NCBI RefSeq assembly: GCF_009725995.1
Contig: NZ_RCNS01000003.1
Span: 310,001 to 374,000, forward strand
DNA: 64,000 nucleotides
Direction: 5' to 3'
Source: Zobellia laminariae
GTDB taxonomy: Bacteria > Bacteroidota > Bacteroidia > Flavobacteriales > Flavobacteriaceae
The notes under the pieces are model-generated. The model saw only the letters and a program-made list of their open reading frames with translations, was not told the origin of the DNA and searched no databases. A program made the translations under genes and the position numbers. Positions 41,057 through 49,809 of the stretch are shown here, in pieces; within the stretch, counting starts at the first letter, position 1, and the number at the start of each line of letters is the position of its first letter.

Positions 41057-41659
41057 ATGAGAATCTTGATTATTGGAGGACACGGAACCATCGGAAAAAA
41101 AGTAAGTGCTCATTTTTCTGAAGATAATGAGGTACTAATTGCCGGCAGAACCAATGGTGACTTCTTGGTAGATATAGAAGATAGTTCCTCTATTTCTAAA
41201 ATGTTTGAGGAAACTGGCAAACTAGATGCTATTATTTGCATAGCCGGCGAAGCCAAATGGGCCAATTTTAATGACCTTTCTGAAGACGATTTTCATATTG
41301 GATTAAATAGTAAATTAATGGGGCAAGTAAACCTTGTTCGTCTAGGTCAAAAGGTTCTTAACCCTAAAGGTTCCATCACCCTAACTACTGGTATTTTGGC
41401 AGATGACCCTGTTGTAATGACTACCAGTGCAGCTATGGTAAATGGTGGCATTCATAGTTTTGTACAGGCGGTAGCCTTAGAATTGGAAAATGGAACTCGG
41501 GTCAACGCTGTTTCTTCAGGTATGGTAGAAGATGCTTACGAAAAGTATAAAGATTATTTTCCTGGGCACAATCCTATTCCCATGAAAAATGTAATTAATG
41601 GATACGTTCGCAGTGTGAAAGGAAAGGGCAATGGCGAGGTCATTCGCATCTACGATTAA
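41057..41659 (+). CDS. Short-chain dehydrogenase lacking the usual Tyr-x3-Lys motif
   Basis: A 200-residue Rossmann protein with the nucleotide loop IIGGHGTIGKKV at the N-terminus and an AGRTNGDFLVDIED segment typical of short SDR proteins. Where most SDRs have Tyr-x3-Lys, this one reads TSAAMVNGGIHSFVQAVALEL, so the standard catalytic pair is missing. The upstream Ser/Thr (LTTGIL) is present. Some small SDR relatives share this feature, so it may catalyse a different redox step or be a binding protein. It lies downstream of the ArsR-type regulator and the small membrane protein. Confidence 0.8.
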   Translation: MRILIIGGHGTIGKKVSAHFSEDNEVLIAGRTNGDFLVDIEDSSSISKMFEETGKLDAIICIAGEAKWANFNDLSEDDFHIGLNSKLMGQVNLVRLGQKVLNPKGSITLTTGILADDPVVMTTSAAMVNGGIHSFVQAVALELENGTRVNAVSSGMVEDAYEKYKDYFPGHNPIPMKNVINGYVRSVKGKGNGEVIRIYD

Positions 41660-41817
41660 AACACCTTTTTTTTATTACCCCCTATTTTGGCAACTAAACC
41701 TCGTTTATTTGCCAAAATCAACTCGTTTAAAACATATGTGGTAGTTTAAAAAATGTCTGTTGTCCTAGTTAAGGCTATAAATTTAGAATTTACGGCCTCA
41801 TTAGAACATGAAAACAG

Positions 41818-42567
41818 ATGAAAACGAAAATCACTTCCGGTGTAACATTACTACTTTACTTTTGTGCCTTTTTTTTATTTTCTTCTCAAAAAAATGCACC
41901 CGAAAAACCATCTTCAAATTGGGTAAATCCTTTTCCTAAAGATGGATTAGGCAAGAGTTATTCAATTACTCCAAATGACCTGCCCGATAATCAACAATTA
42001 TTCAATATAAAAAAGAATAAAATAGAGGTTCTCTATGCTTGGAAAGGAAACGAAGCTCCCTTTGGAATGATTACCACTAATAAAGAATACAGTCACTTTA
42101 ATTTTGAGCTAGAATACAAGTGGGGAGAACGCAAATTTGCCCCTCGCTTAGAAGCAAAAAGAGACGCTGGTATCGTCTTTCATATTAAAGGAGAAAAAGT
42201 TGTCTGGCCCACATGTCTTGAATGTCAAATTCAAGAAGGTGACACGGGCGATTTATGGGTTATTAAAGGCCCAAAAGTTAATTGGTTCCAAAAAGATGGT
42301 TCTACTCTATTATTAGATTCTAGTGGTGAAAAAGACTATCTAGAAGGTGATAAATACAGTAATCATGAAGTTGATGGTTGGAACAAAGTTCGCGTAGAAG
42401 TAAGGGGTTCAAAAAGTGCCAAATTCTTTGAAAACGGACAATTGGTAAATGAGCTAAAGGACTTTTTAAATGCTGATGGCACTCCATTAGAAAAAGGAAA
42501 CATTGCACTGCAAGCAGAAGGCTCTGAAATCATCTATAGAAATATCAGGATTCAAGAAGTAAAATAA
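41818..42567 (+). CDS. DUF1080 (3-keto-disaccharide hydrolase-like) secreted protein
   Basis: The N-terminal hydrophobic stretch (VTLLLYFCAFFLFSS) is a signal peptide or anchor. The rest is a concanavalin-like beta-sandwich of the DUF1080 type: FGMITTNKEYSHFNFELEYKW, DAGIVFHIKG, PTCLECQIQEGDTGDLW, WNKVRVEVRG and GNIALQAEGSEIIYRNIRI. The family includes enzymes and binding proteins acting on glycosides, some on 3-keto sugars. It is the first gene of a plus-strand run with a GH29 fucosidase and two sulfatases (gaps of 19-39 bases), so it belongs to the polysaccharide locus. Confidence 0.85.
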   Translation: MKTKITSGVTLLLYFCAFFLFSSQKNAPEKPSSNWVNPFPKDGLGKSYSITPNDLPDNQQLFNIKKNKIEVLYAWKGNEAPFGMITTNKEYSHFNFELEYKWGERKFAPRLEAKRDAGIVFHIKGEKVVWPTCLECQIQEGDTGDLWVIKGPKVNWFQKDGSTLLLDSSGEKDYLEGDKYSNHEVDGWNKVRVEVRGSKSAKFFENGQLVNELKDFLNADGTPLEKGNIALQAEGSEIIYRNIRIQEVK

Positions 42568-42588
42568 GAACAAGCATACTTTATTTAA

Positions 42589-44100
42589 ATGAAAAACAAG
42601 ATTGCCTATCTTTTTGTATTGGCACTTACTGCTACATGTTGTGCTCAAGAAAAGTTTGAACCGGAATGGGAAAACCTTAACCAGCATAAAGCTGCCCCAG
42701 AATGGTTTGCAGATGCCAAGTTAGGTGTCTATTTTCATTGGGGCGTATACAATGTTCCTGCCAATGGAAATGAATGGTACGGTCGTTTTATGTATGAGAA
42801 TGACCGAGTAAAGACCTGGGGTAAAGATGTCTATGACTACCATACCAAAACCTACGGGAGAGATGTAGATTATCATGATTTTATACCCCAATGGAAAGCC
42901 GAAAAATTCTCTGCTAAACGTTGGGTAGATATGTTCGAAAACATGGGTGCCAAATTCATAGGAACCATTGCAGAGCATCACGACGGATTTTCGCTTTGGG
43001 AAAGTGAAGTCAACCCTTGGAACTCCTTTGATAAAGGCCCTAAAATTGACGTGGTAAAGCAAATTGGTGACGAAGTAAAGAAGCGCAACTTAAAATTTAT
43101 GACTACTTTTCATCATGGATTTCACATGCATTTTTATCCTAAAAAAGAGAACAGTTTTCTTCGTCCTGTAAGCATGCATGCCGTAACTTATGATAACCCA
43201 GAAGTTCCTCAGGAAGATGAATACCGCATTCTTTACGGAAATACTACCTATAAAGAAGAATGTGATATCTGGCTAGGGAAATTGAATGAAGTAATAGATG
43301 CTTATTCTCCTGATTATATTTGGATGGATTTTGCCCAAGGGTATATTCAAGAAGAGTATCGAAAACAATTTTTGGCCAACTATTTTAATAAAGCGAAAGA
43401 GCAAAATAAAGAGGTGGTAGTAAACACCAAAGGGTCATTTTTTCCAACGGATTTAGCTGTGGTGAATTTAGAAAGAGCTACGGTAAAAGATATTGCTCCA
43501 GAAGTTTGGGTAACCGATTTTCAATTGGGTAGCTCATGGGGCTATAATAAAGATAAACGTACTGCTTTAGACCCTAAAAAAGCCATTCGGATTTTGGCCG
43601 AAGTGGTGAGTAAAAACGGAGTAATGATTTTAGCCGCTGCCCCAATGGCAGAAGGTATTATTCCTGAAGAACAAGCCGAAGCAATGGAGGGAATCGGAGC
43701 TTGGTTAAAACTATACGGAGAGTCTATTTACAAAACACGTCCATTTGTTGCGTATGGTCAAGGACCAACCAAATTGAAACGAAATCCAGAAGACGAGTGG
43801 AATGATTATGGAGCCATAAAAGCTGGTTTATATGACTTGAATTCAGCTGATATTCGCTACACCAAAAAGCACAAAACAGTCTACGCCATTCAATTGGGTT
43901 GGCCGGGTGAGAATACAGAAACGGTGCTGACAGTTTTTGCTAACAAAGCCAAGGATATGGACATCAAATCGGTTTCTGTATTGGGCAGCAAACAAAAAAT
44001 AAAATGGAAAAAAACAGCAGAAGGCCTTTTGGTTACTTCTCCAAGAAAAATACCTGCCGAAGCGGAAGCTGCACTAGTCTATAAAATAAAGTTAAAGTAA
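42589..44100 (+). CDS. GH29 alpha-L-fucosidase (1)
   Basis: A signal peptide with a double cysteine (TATCCAQ) precedes a GH29 catalytic domain: FHWGVYNVPANGNEWY, AEHHDGFSLWESEVNPWNS and the nucleophile region PDYIWMDFAQG (Asp247). A C-terminal beta-sandwich follows from about residue 390. GH29 enzymes remove alpha-L-fucose with retention of configuration. At 503 residues it is typical. It lies between DUF1080 and sulfatase genes, which suggests that its fucose-containing substrate is also sulfated. Linkage preference cannot be read from the sequence. Confidence 0.92.
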   Translation: MKNKIAYLFVLALTATCCAQEKFEPEWENLNQHKAAPEWFADAKLGVYFHWGVYNVPANGNEWYGRFMYENDRVKTWGKDVYDYHTKTYGRDVDYHDFIPQWKAEKFSAKRWVDMFENMGAKFIGTIAEHHDGFSLWESEVNPWNSFDKGPKIDVVKQIGDEVKKRNLKFMTTFHHGFHMHFYPKKENSFLRPVSMHAVTYDNPEVPQEDEYRILYGNTTYKEECDIWLGKLNEVIDAYSPDYIWMDFAQGYIQEEYRKQFLANYFNKAKEQNKEVVVNTKGSFFPTDLAVVNLERATVKDIAPEVWVTDFQLGSSWGYNKDKRTALDPKKAIRILAEVVSKNGVMILAAAPMAEGIIPEEQAEAMEGIGAWLKLYGESIYKTRPFVAYGQGPTKLKRNPEDEWNDYGAIKAGLYDLNSADIRYTKKHKTVYAIQLGWPGENTETVLTVFANKAKDMDIKSVSVLGSKQKIKWKKTAEGLLVTSPRKIPAEAEAALVYKIKLK

Positions 44101-44119
44101 TAAGAACACAGATACAACT

Positions 44120-45511
44120 ATGAATACAAAACTCATCTTTACATTAGCCATGGGTCTTATGACCACTTTACCGAGTATGGCACAAGAAAAAAAACCTAAC
44201 ATTATAGTAGTCTTAACGGATGACCAAGGTTGGGCAGATGTAGGCTTTAACGGAGCTACGGATATTCCCACTCCAAATCTAGATAAATTGGCCTCGCAAG
44301 GAGTAATTTTTGATAATGCTTACGTATCACATCCGTATTGTAGTCCGTCTAGAGCCGGACTTTTAACGGGCCGTTATCAGGCGCGTTTTGGTCATGATTG
44401 TAACATGCCTTACAAATCGGAAAATGATGCTACCGTTGGGACACCACTTTCTGAAAAAATGATTCCAGAGGCCTTAAAAGAACAGGGTTACCGAACGAGT
44501 GCCATTGGCAAATGGCATTTAGGCGATCACGCTAGTCTTCATCCTATTCATCAAGGTTTTGACCATTGGTTCGGTTTTGCTGGTGGCGGAATGAACTATT
44601 GGGGTATACCAGATGGTCCTATCAAGACTATAGTAAGAAATGGCAAACCGGTTCCTCAAAATGAATTACGATACTTAACCGATGATTTTACAGATGAGGC
44701 AATCGATTTCATTACCAAGAAAGATGATAAGCCCTTTTTCATGTATTTAGCTTACAACGCGCCACATGCACCTGATCAAGCTACTAAACAATACCTTGAG
44801 CACACCAAACATATAGAATATGGTGGGCGTAGCATTTATGCCGCTATGGTAAATGCAGTAGACTCTAATGTTGGTAGAATAGACTCGACTTTAACGGCAA
44901 ATGGTATGAAAGAAAATACAATTTTGGTTTTCTTAAGCGATAATGGAGGTCGCGCAGAACATGCGGATAACAGACCGTACCGTGGTCATAAAGGCATGTT
45001 GTTTGAAGGCGGAATTAAAGTTCCTTTCTTTATTACTTGGCCAGAAAAACTGAAAGCGGGGCAACACTACGAAAAGCCTATTAGTTCATTAGACCTTTTC
45101 CCTACGTTTTTGGAAGCTGCAGGAGGTAATGTTCAAGACGAATCTCAATTAGACGGCACCACTCTCCTACCCTATATTTTAGATGGAAAAACCGATACAC
45201 CCCACGAACAATTATTTTGGCGTTCTGTTGGTGGATTTGAATATGCAGTTAGAATTGGAGATTTTAAACTTTACAAAAGTGCCTACAAGCAAAAAACACT
45301 ACTTTTTAATCTTAAAAATGACCCTTGGGAAAGAACGGACGTTGCGGACAAACACCCTGAAGTAATTGCACAGTTAGAAAAGGCTTACACAGCTTGGGAT
45401 TCAAAAAACCTTGTACCTGGTTGGTTTGATCCTCATAGCGAAAATGTACTCAAAGAAGAAAAAGCTTTCGAGTCTATGCGTAAAAAAGCTGAAGGACCAA
45501 CTGGTAAATAA
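44120..45511 (+). CDS. S1-family sulfatase (1)
   Basis: The signal peptide ends at SMAQ. The formylglycine motif CSPSRAGLLTGRY is intact, with Cys74 to be oxidised by a maturase. Metal and substrate residues are seen in VVLTDDQGWADVG (paired Asp), GKWHLGDH (Lys/His), SDNGGR (Asp/Asn) and HKGMLFEGGIKVP. The C-terminal subdomain has the usual LFNLKNDPWERTDVA wording. It would cleave sulfate esters from a polysaccharide or oligosaccharide in the periplasm or at the surface. It is 19 bases after the first GH29 gene. Confidence 0.93.
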   Translation: MNTKLIFTLAMGLMTTLPSMAQEKKPNIIVVLTDDQGWADVGFNGATDIPTPNLDKLASQGVIFDNAYVSHPYCSPSRAGLLTGRYQARFGHDCNMPYKSENDATVGTPLSEKMIPEALKEQGYRTSAIGKWHLGDHASLHPIHQGFDHWFGFAGGGMNYWGIPDGPIKTIVRNGKPVPQNELRYLTDDFTDEAIDFITKKDDKPFFMYLAYNAPHAPDQATKQYLEHTKHIEYGGRSIYAAMVNAVDSNVGRIDSTLTANGMKENTILVFLSDNGGRAEHADNRPYRGHKGMLFEGGIKVPFFITWPEKLKAGQHYEKPISSLDLFPTFLEAAGGNVQDESQLDGTTLLPYILDGKTDTPHEQLFWRSVGGFEYAVRIGDFKLYKSAYKQKTLLFNLKNDPWERTDVADKHPEVIAQLEKAYTAWDSKNLVPGWFDPHSENVLKEEKAFESMRKKAEGPTGK

Positions 45512-45550
45512 GATTAAAAAGAAAGCATTAAAATTTTTATAGAAGATAAA

Positions 45551-47233
45551 ATGAAACAATCCAAATGGTTTAAATCATGGCTCATTGTACTGGTTATTTA
45601 TGCCAATCCAACGGTTCAGGTTAAGGCCCAAGAGCAACCCAACTTCATATTCATTTTAACCGATGATCAACAGTACGGGCTTATGGGCTGTACGGGCAAT
45701 ACTATAGTTCAGACGCCTCATCTTAATAAATTGGCTGCAGATGGTGTATTGTTTACTAATGCACACATAACCAGTGCTATATGCACACCAAGTAGAGCCA
45801 GTATTCTCACTAGTCAATTTGAGCGGAAACATGGGGTTAACTTTAATTCCGGCACTAGTATGTCCCAAGAAGGTTGGGCTAATACCTACCCCATGGTCAT
45901 GCGAGAAAATGGCTATTATACAGGATGGGTCGGCAAGAACCATGTTCCTGTTGGCAAAGGCGGCTATGATAGTGGCCTTATGGAAAAAAGCTTTGATTAT
46001 TGGTATGCCGGACACGGTCATTTAGGTTTTTATCCCAAAGACCGTCATGAGATTTTTAAAAATGCTAAATATGATACTCAAGTTGAAGTTGTAGACGAGG
46101 GAATCCAAGACTTTTTATCTAACGAGCAAAAGTTGGGCGGTGCCATAAAATTCCTTGACCAAAGACCAACGGAGAAGCCTTTTATGCTTTCCGTTTGTTT
46201 TAACCTTCCTCATGGCGCAGGTACTGATTCCATGCAAATGAGAGATTCTGATGATGAAATCTATAAGAACCTTTACCGTGATCAGAATATTCCGTTGCCA
46301 GAAAACTATATCGCTAGAAAAGACATAAAAACACCAAAGCTACCGGCAGAACTGCTTCACGCAGAAGACCGCCAAGCAGGTTATGATTATGTAGATACAC
46401 CTGAAGGTTTTAGAGAGCGATACATAAGACAAATGGAAGCCATGACAGGGATAGACCGTCTTTTAGGGAAGCTTAGAAAAACCTTGAAAGACCAAAAATT
46501 AGATAAGAACACGGTAATTGTATTTACTTCTGACCACGGTCTTTTTATGGGGCAATTCGGTCTTGGCGGAAAAGCATTGTGTTATGAGGAAACCACCCAT
46601 GTACCCATGATTATCTTTGACCCAAACACCAAAAAGTCTAAGAGAGGAAAAACTTCCGATGCTTTGGTACAGAGTATAGATATAGCCCCAACTATGATGA
46701 CCATGGCCGGCGTAGCTATTCCTGAAAGTTACCAAGGTAAAAATTTAACCGGACTTTTAGCTGGTGAAGAACAGGCTGTACGCCCATATCTTTATACTGA
46801 AAACCTATGGTCTACCCAATTTGGAAACCCTAGATGTGAAGCTGTTCAAGACCATGAATGGAAATACATTCGTTATTATAAAAATGATAATTTCTCTGCC
46901 CTAAAAAAGATAGCTACGGCTAAAAAAATGGGCATTAATACAAATGCCATGTTGTACAAAGTTCACGATCCGGACATTGCTGTATACAGAGATTATGCAG
47001 ACGGACCACTAAATGGCGAACCAGCTGTCTATGAAGAGCTTTTCAATCTTAAAAATGACCCCAAAGAAACGACCAATTTAGCTGGAGATACTGCAAACAC
47101 TAGTAAACTAGAAGAATTAAGAAAAATATGGAAAACAGAAATTACCAATGCTAGAGGCACAGGTTTTCCAAAAGTTCTTAGGTATACATCAGATAGCGAA
47201 GGAGAAAGAGGGGTTATAATAGAGCCTAAATAA
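45551..47233 (+). CDS. S1-family sulfatase (2)
   Basis: The signal peptide ends at VKAQ. The formylglycine motif is CTPSRASILTSQ with Cys78. The paired Asp occurs in ILTDDQQYG, and GWVGKNHVPVG and TSDHGLFMGQFGLGGK provide further active-site residues. The C-terminal part has LFNLKNDPKETTNLA. At 560 residues it is longer than its neighbour and differs in active-site surroundings, so it probably removes sulfate from another position or sugar. It is 39 bases after the first sulfatase and is followed by a terminator hairpin. Confidence 0.93.
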   Translation: MKQSKWFKSWLIVLVIYANPTVQVKAQEQPNFIFILTDDQQYGLMGCTGNTIVQTPHLNKLAADGVLFTNAHITSAICTPSRASILTSQFERKHGVNFNSGTSMSQEGWANTYPMVMRENGYYTGWVGKNHVPVGKGGYDSGLMEKSFDYWYAGHGHLGFYPKDRHEIFKNAKYDTQVEVVDEGIQDFLSNEQKLGGAIKFLDQRPTEKPFMLSVCFNLPHGAGTDSMQMRDSDDEIYKNLYRDQNIPLPENYIARKDIKTPKLPAELLHAEDRQAGYDYVDTPEGFRERYIRQMEAMTGIDRLLGKLRKTLKDQKLDKNTVIVFTSDHGLFMGQFGLGGKALCYEETTHVPMIIFDPNTKKSKRGKTSDALVQSIDIAPTMMTMAGVAIPESYQGKNLTGLLAGEEQAVRPYLYTENLWSTQFGNPRCEAVQDHEWKYIRYYKNDNFSALKKIATAKKMGINTNAMLYKVHDPDIAVYRDYADGPLNGEPAVYEELFNLKNDPKETTNLAGDTANTSKLEELRKIWKTEITNARGTGFPKVLRYTSDSEGERGVIIEPK

Positions 47234-47256
47234 TAGGTTATATTTTATTTAAAAGA

Positions 47257-47298
47257 GGGTACAAAAGGCAAAAATACTATTGTCTTTTGTTCCCTTTT
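47257..47298 (+). terminator. Terminator after sulfatase (2)
   Basis: GGGTACAAAAGGCAA (47257-47271) pairs with TTGTCTTTTGTTCCC (47280-47294) with two imperfect positions, and is followed by TTTT. It lies 24 bases after the stop codon. Confidence 0.75.
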
Positions 47299-47710
47299 AC
47301 AATTGAACGCTCTTCAAAATAGCCCAATTGGAGTTGAAACCCAACACATTCCGGATACACAGAATCACACGAATTTTGCTTAGACATTACTACTTACTGG
47401 TAAAAACATGATGAAACCGCAATTTTCCATTTTGGTAAAACGGAATTTGTATTGGTTATCCATTAGCGGTAGAAACCAAAATAATCAGATAGTTGTAATG
47501 CCTAGAATTATTAAAGTTAGGCCGATAGTTAGGTGTAGATTATCAATTATAAGTCCCCTACTGAGTGCAAACATGCGCACATTCAACTTTTTATCAATTC
47601 ATTTACTGTGCTTCTCATTGAATTCCACTAAGTGGTCAATTTAAACTATACACCGGACAGATTTATTATAGACACTCTGTAACCTATGTTCTCATTAACG
47701 GTTCGTTCTA

Positions 47711-47750
47711 AAAAAAGAAACCGCCTCAATTTAACAGTTTGAGGCGGTTT
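47711..47750 (-). terminator. Terminator after the surface glycan-binding lipoprotein gene
   Basis: A perfect 12-bp stem (AAACCGCCTCAA, 47718-47729, with 47739-47750) is followed on the minus strand by TTTCTTTTTTT. It closes the susC-susD-lipoprotein operon. Confidence 0.88.
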
Positions 47751-47784
47751 TACTAAACAATCAAAACACTACTAACAATTTTAA

Positions 47785-49788
47785 TTAAGGCCGATTATCA
47801 TCAATTTGAATGGTATAATCGTCATAATAAACATCACTTACACCAGCTGGTACTGGTTGAATACGCACTGTTCCATTTGAAGTTGCTGCGGCGATAAAAG
47901 TGAATTCTACCAATTGCCATTTACCCAACTCATCTTCAGGATCGTTCCATTGATCATTTACATTCTGATCACCAAAATAATGTTTGGCGAAAGCTGTAGA
48001 CGTCGTGCTACCTAAATATCTTTTATATTTTACCCTGTAGGCAGTTCCCGCTTCAAAAGCAAATGTACCGCTGGTAATTGTATTAGGCTTATTGCCATCA
48101 GGAGCAAACAAATGCATAACGTTACCAGAAGGCACTACATCAGAAACTATGTCTGGTATTGGTGCCGTAACTATTTCTGCTGCTCCGGCTCCGTTAGAAC
48201 CTGTATTTAACCAGTCCGTATCAAGGGTATTTTCAAACATCCCTACATCACCTAATATATTATCCTCATCAGGTACCACGGTAACCGGACCAAAATCTAC
48301 CAACTCTCCCGCTCCTATAGAAAGAATGTCTCCTGGTCCAACATAAGAAATGGTAATCTCATCATCTCTATATAATTCTTCGCTCAGCATTATTCTTAAA
48401 ACAGTAGCATCTGCAGCATCTACCTCAACAGAACTTACTACCGAAGCAACACCATTGACCATTGCAGAAAAGCCCATAGTGGCATCTGCAGAGGCCATAA
48501 CCGAAGCAGGATCTAACTCTTGATCAAACATTACTAAAATGGCATCATCTTCAGTCACTTTTTGAACAGTTCCCACATTATTAACCGGAATTGGAACGTA
48601 TACCTCAACAGGCACAGCGCTAAAAGCTTCAAGAACACGCTCATCTACTGATTTTAATGTAATGCTACCACCATCATAAGAAACCGTGACCGTGTTGGTT
48701 GCATCCGTACCTTCTAATTGCGTTTCTAATACAAGTATTCGCTTATCTGCATAAAGTTGATTTTGAGATACAGAAGCAACTGGTCTTGCCACACCGTTAA
48801 CTTCTACCATGAAATTGGAAGACACATCTTCTGTAAGTTCTACCAATTTTGAGCTTAAAGAAACTTCAATTGAATTATCTGCCATTTCAATCACATCACC
48901 TGCTTGCTCCAAGGCCTCGTCCAAAGCGGTAACATTAAATGTTACAGGAATTTCATACGTCTCTTCGTCTGCTTGTACAGCTTCGGTTCTATCTCTTTTT
49001 GAAACCAAACGACCTTGAAACTTTCCTATCCGCTTGTTGAAAACCAACGTATCTATTGTCTTTTCTTCGTTAACATTTATGATGTTTTCCTCATCATCTT
49101 CATTTTCCTCAATAGTATGGATAGTCCATATAGTTGTGGTTGGTCTAGATGTATTGTTAGACCGACTTAAATCTTCAAAAACAAGTGCATCACCAAACTT
49201 TAAATCAATTACATCTTGACTTTTAAAATCGATTTTACTTCCGGCCAAGTTTCTGATTTCCATATCTGCTACGATAGTATCGTAGACATCCACAATAATG
49301 GTGTAATCCAAAACCCAAGCCGCACCTTTTTGAACCGTTCGCAGGGTGTCAAAAATGGATGAGTTGGTTTCTGTATCCCATCCTGTTGGCAAAACAAACT
49401 CCGTATATTCTTCATACTCGTTATGCAACTTTATGGGTGTAAGTGAATCGCCTTTGGTAAACAACACGTGTACCGTTCGCTCATCTGAAACCTTACCTGC
49501 ATCCTCTATTATATTAGATTCAAAACTGTTTGCTTTAGTAGGTAGAGGTCCCTTTAGAAAAAACGTTCCTTCCGGAATAGTCCACTCATGTTTAGTAGTA
49601 CCATTGGATAAGTCCATAAAGGACCCATAATTGTTTATATCTACATCTTTATCTACCGATGTACCCCAAGTTGTGGTAAATGCGGCATCAACAAAGGTGT
49701 TTGGTGCTACGTACTCGTCATCATCTTCACAGCCAACAATAATCAGCAGTAAAAAAAGAAACCTAATACTATATTTTATATCTCTCAT
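47785..49788 (-). CDS. Surface glycan-binding lipoprotein (SusE/F-position protein)
   Basis: A lipobox (LIIVGC, Cys about 20) followed by an acidic stretch (EDDDE) is the export signal of Bacteroidota surface lipoproteins. An N-terminal PKD-like region (to about residue 240) is followed by two bacterial Ig-like segments with the pattern of SwmB domains (DNSIEVSLSSKLVELTEDVSS; VTEDDAILVMFDQELDP). A C-terminal beta-sandwich resembles carbohydrate-binding modules (GKWQLVEFTFIAAATSNGTVRIQ; YYDDYTIQ). It is the third gene behind susC and susD, 21 bases after susD. By position and build it is a surface glycan-binding protein; no catalytic motif is seen. Confidence 0.85.
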   Translation of the reverse strand: MRDIKYSIRFLFLLLIIVGCEDDDEYVAPNTFVDAAFTTTWGTSVDKDVDINNYGSFMDLSNGTTKHEWTIPEGTFFLKGPLPTKANSFESNIIEDAGKVSDERTVHVLFTKGDSLTPIKLHNEYEEYTEFVLPTGWDTETNSSIFDTLRTVQKGAAWVLDYTIIVDVYDTIVADMEIRNLAGSKIDFKSQDVIDLKFGDALVFEDLSRSNNTSRPTTTIWTIHTIEENEDDEENIINVNEEKTIDTLVFNKRIGKFQGRLVSKRDRTEAVQADEETYEIPVTFNVTALDEALEQAGDVIEMADNSIEVSLSSKLVELTEDVSSNFMVEVNGVARPVASVSQNQLYADKRILVLETQLEGTDATNTVTVSYDGGSITLKSVDERVLEAFSAVPVEVYVPIPVNNVGTVQKVTEDDAILVMFDQELDPASVMASADATMGFSAMVNGVASVVSSVEVDAADATVLRIMLSEELYRDDEITISYVGPGDILSIGAGELVDFGPVTVVPDEDNILGDVGMFENTLDTDWLNTGSNGAGAAEIVTAPIPDIVSDVVPSGNVMHLFAPDGNKPNTITSGTFAFEAGTAYRVKYKRYLGSTTSTAFAKHYFGDQNVNDQWNDPEDELGKWQLVEFTFIAAATSNGTVRIQPVPAGVSDVYYDDYTIQIDDNRP

Positions 49789-49809
49789 GTTCTTTTATTT
49801 AGGTTTGAT

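Larger units (their letters stand above)
47234..47784. other. Intergenic region between convergent PUL blocks
   Basis: It holds a plus-strand terminator (47257-47298) and a minus-strand terminator (47711-47750). A 78-codon plus-strand frame at 47408-47644 has a poor composition for a protein and no recognisable domain, so I do not call it a gene. Confidence 0.55.

Noticed and set aside
47408..47644. A 78-codon frame between two terminators
   Set aside because: No domain, signal or sensible composition, and it lies in a region bounded by terminators of the flanking operons.
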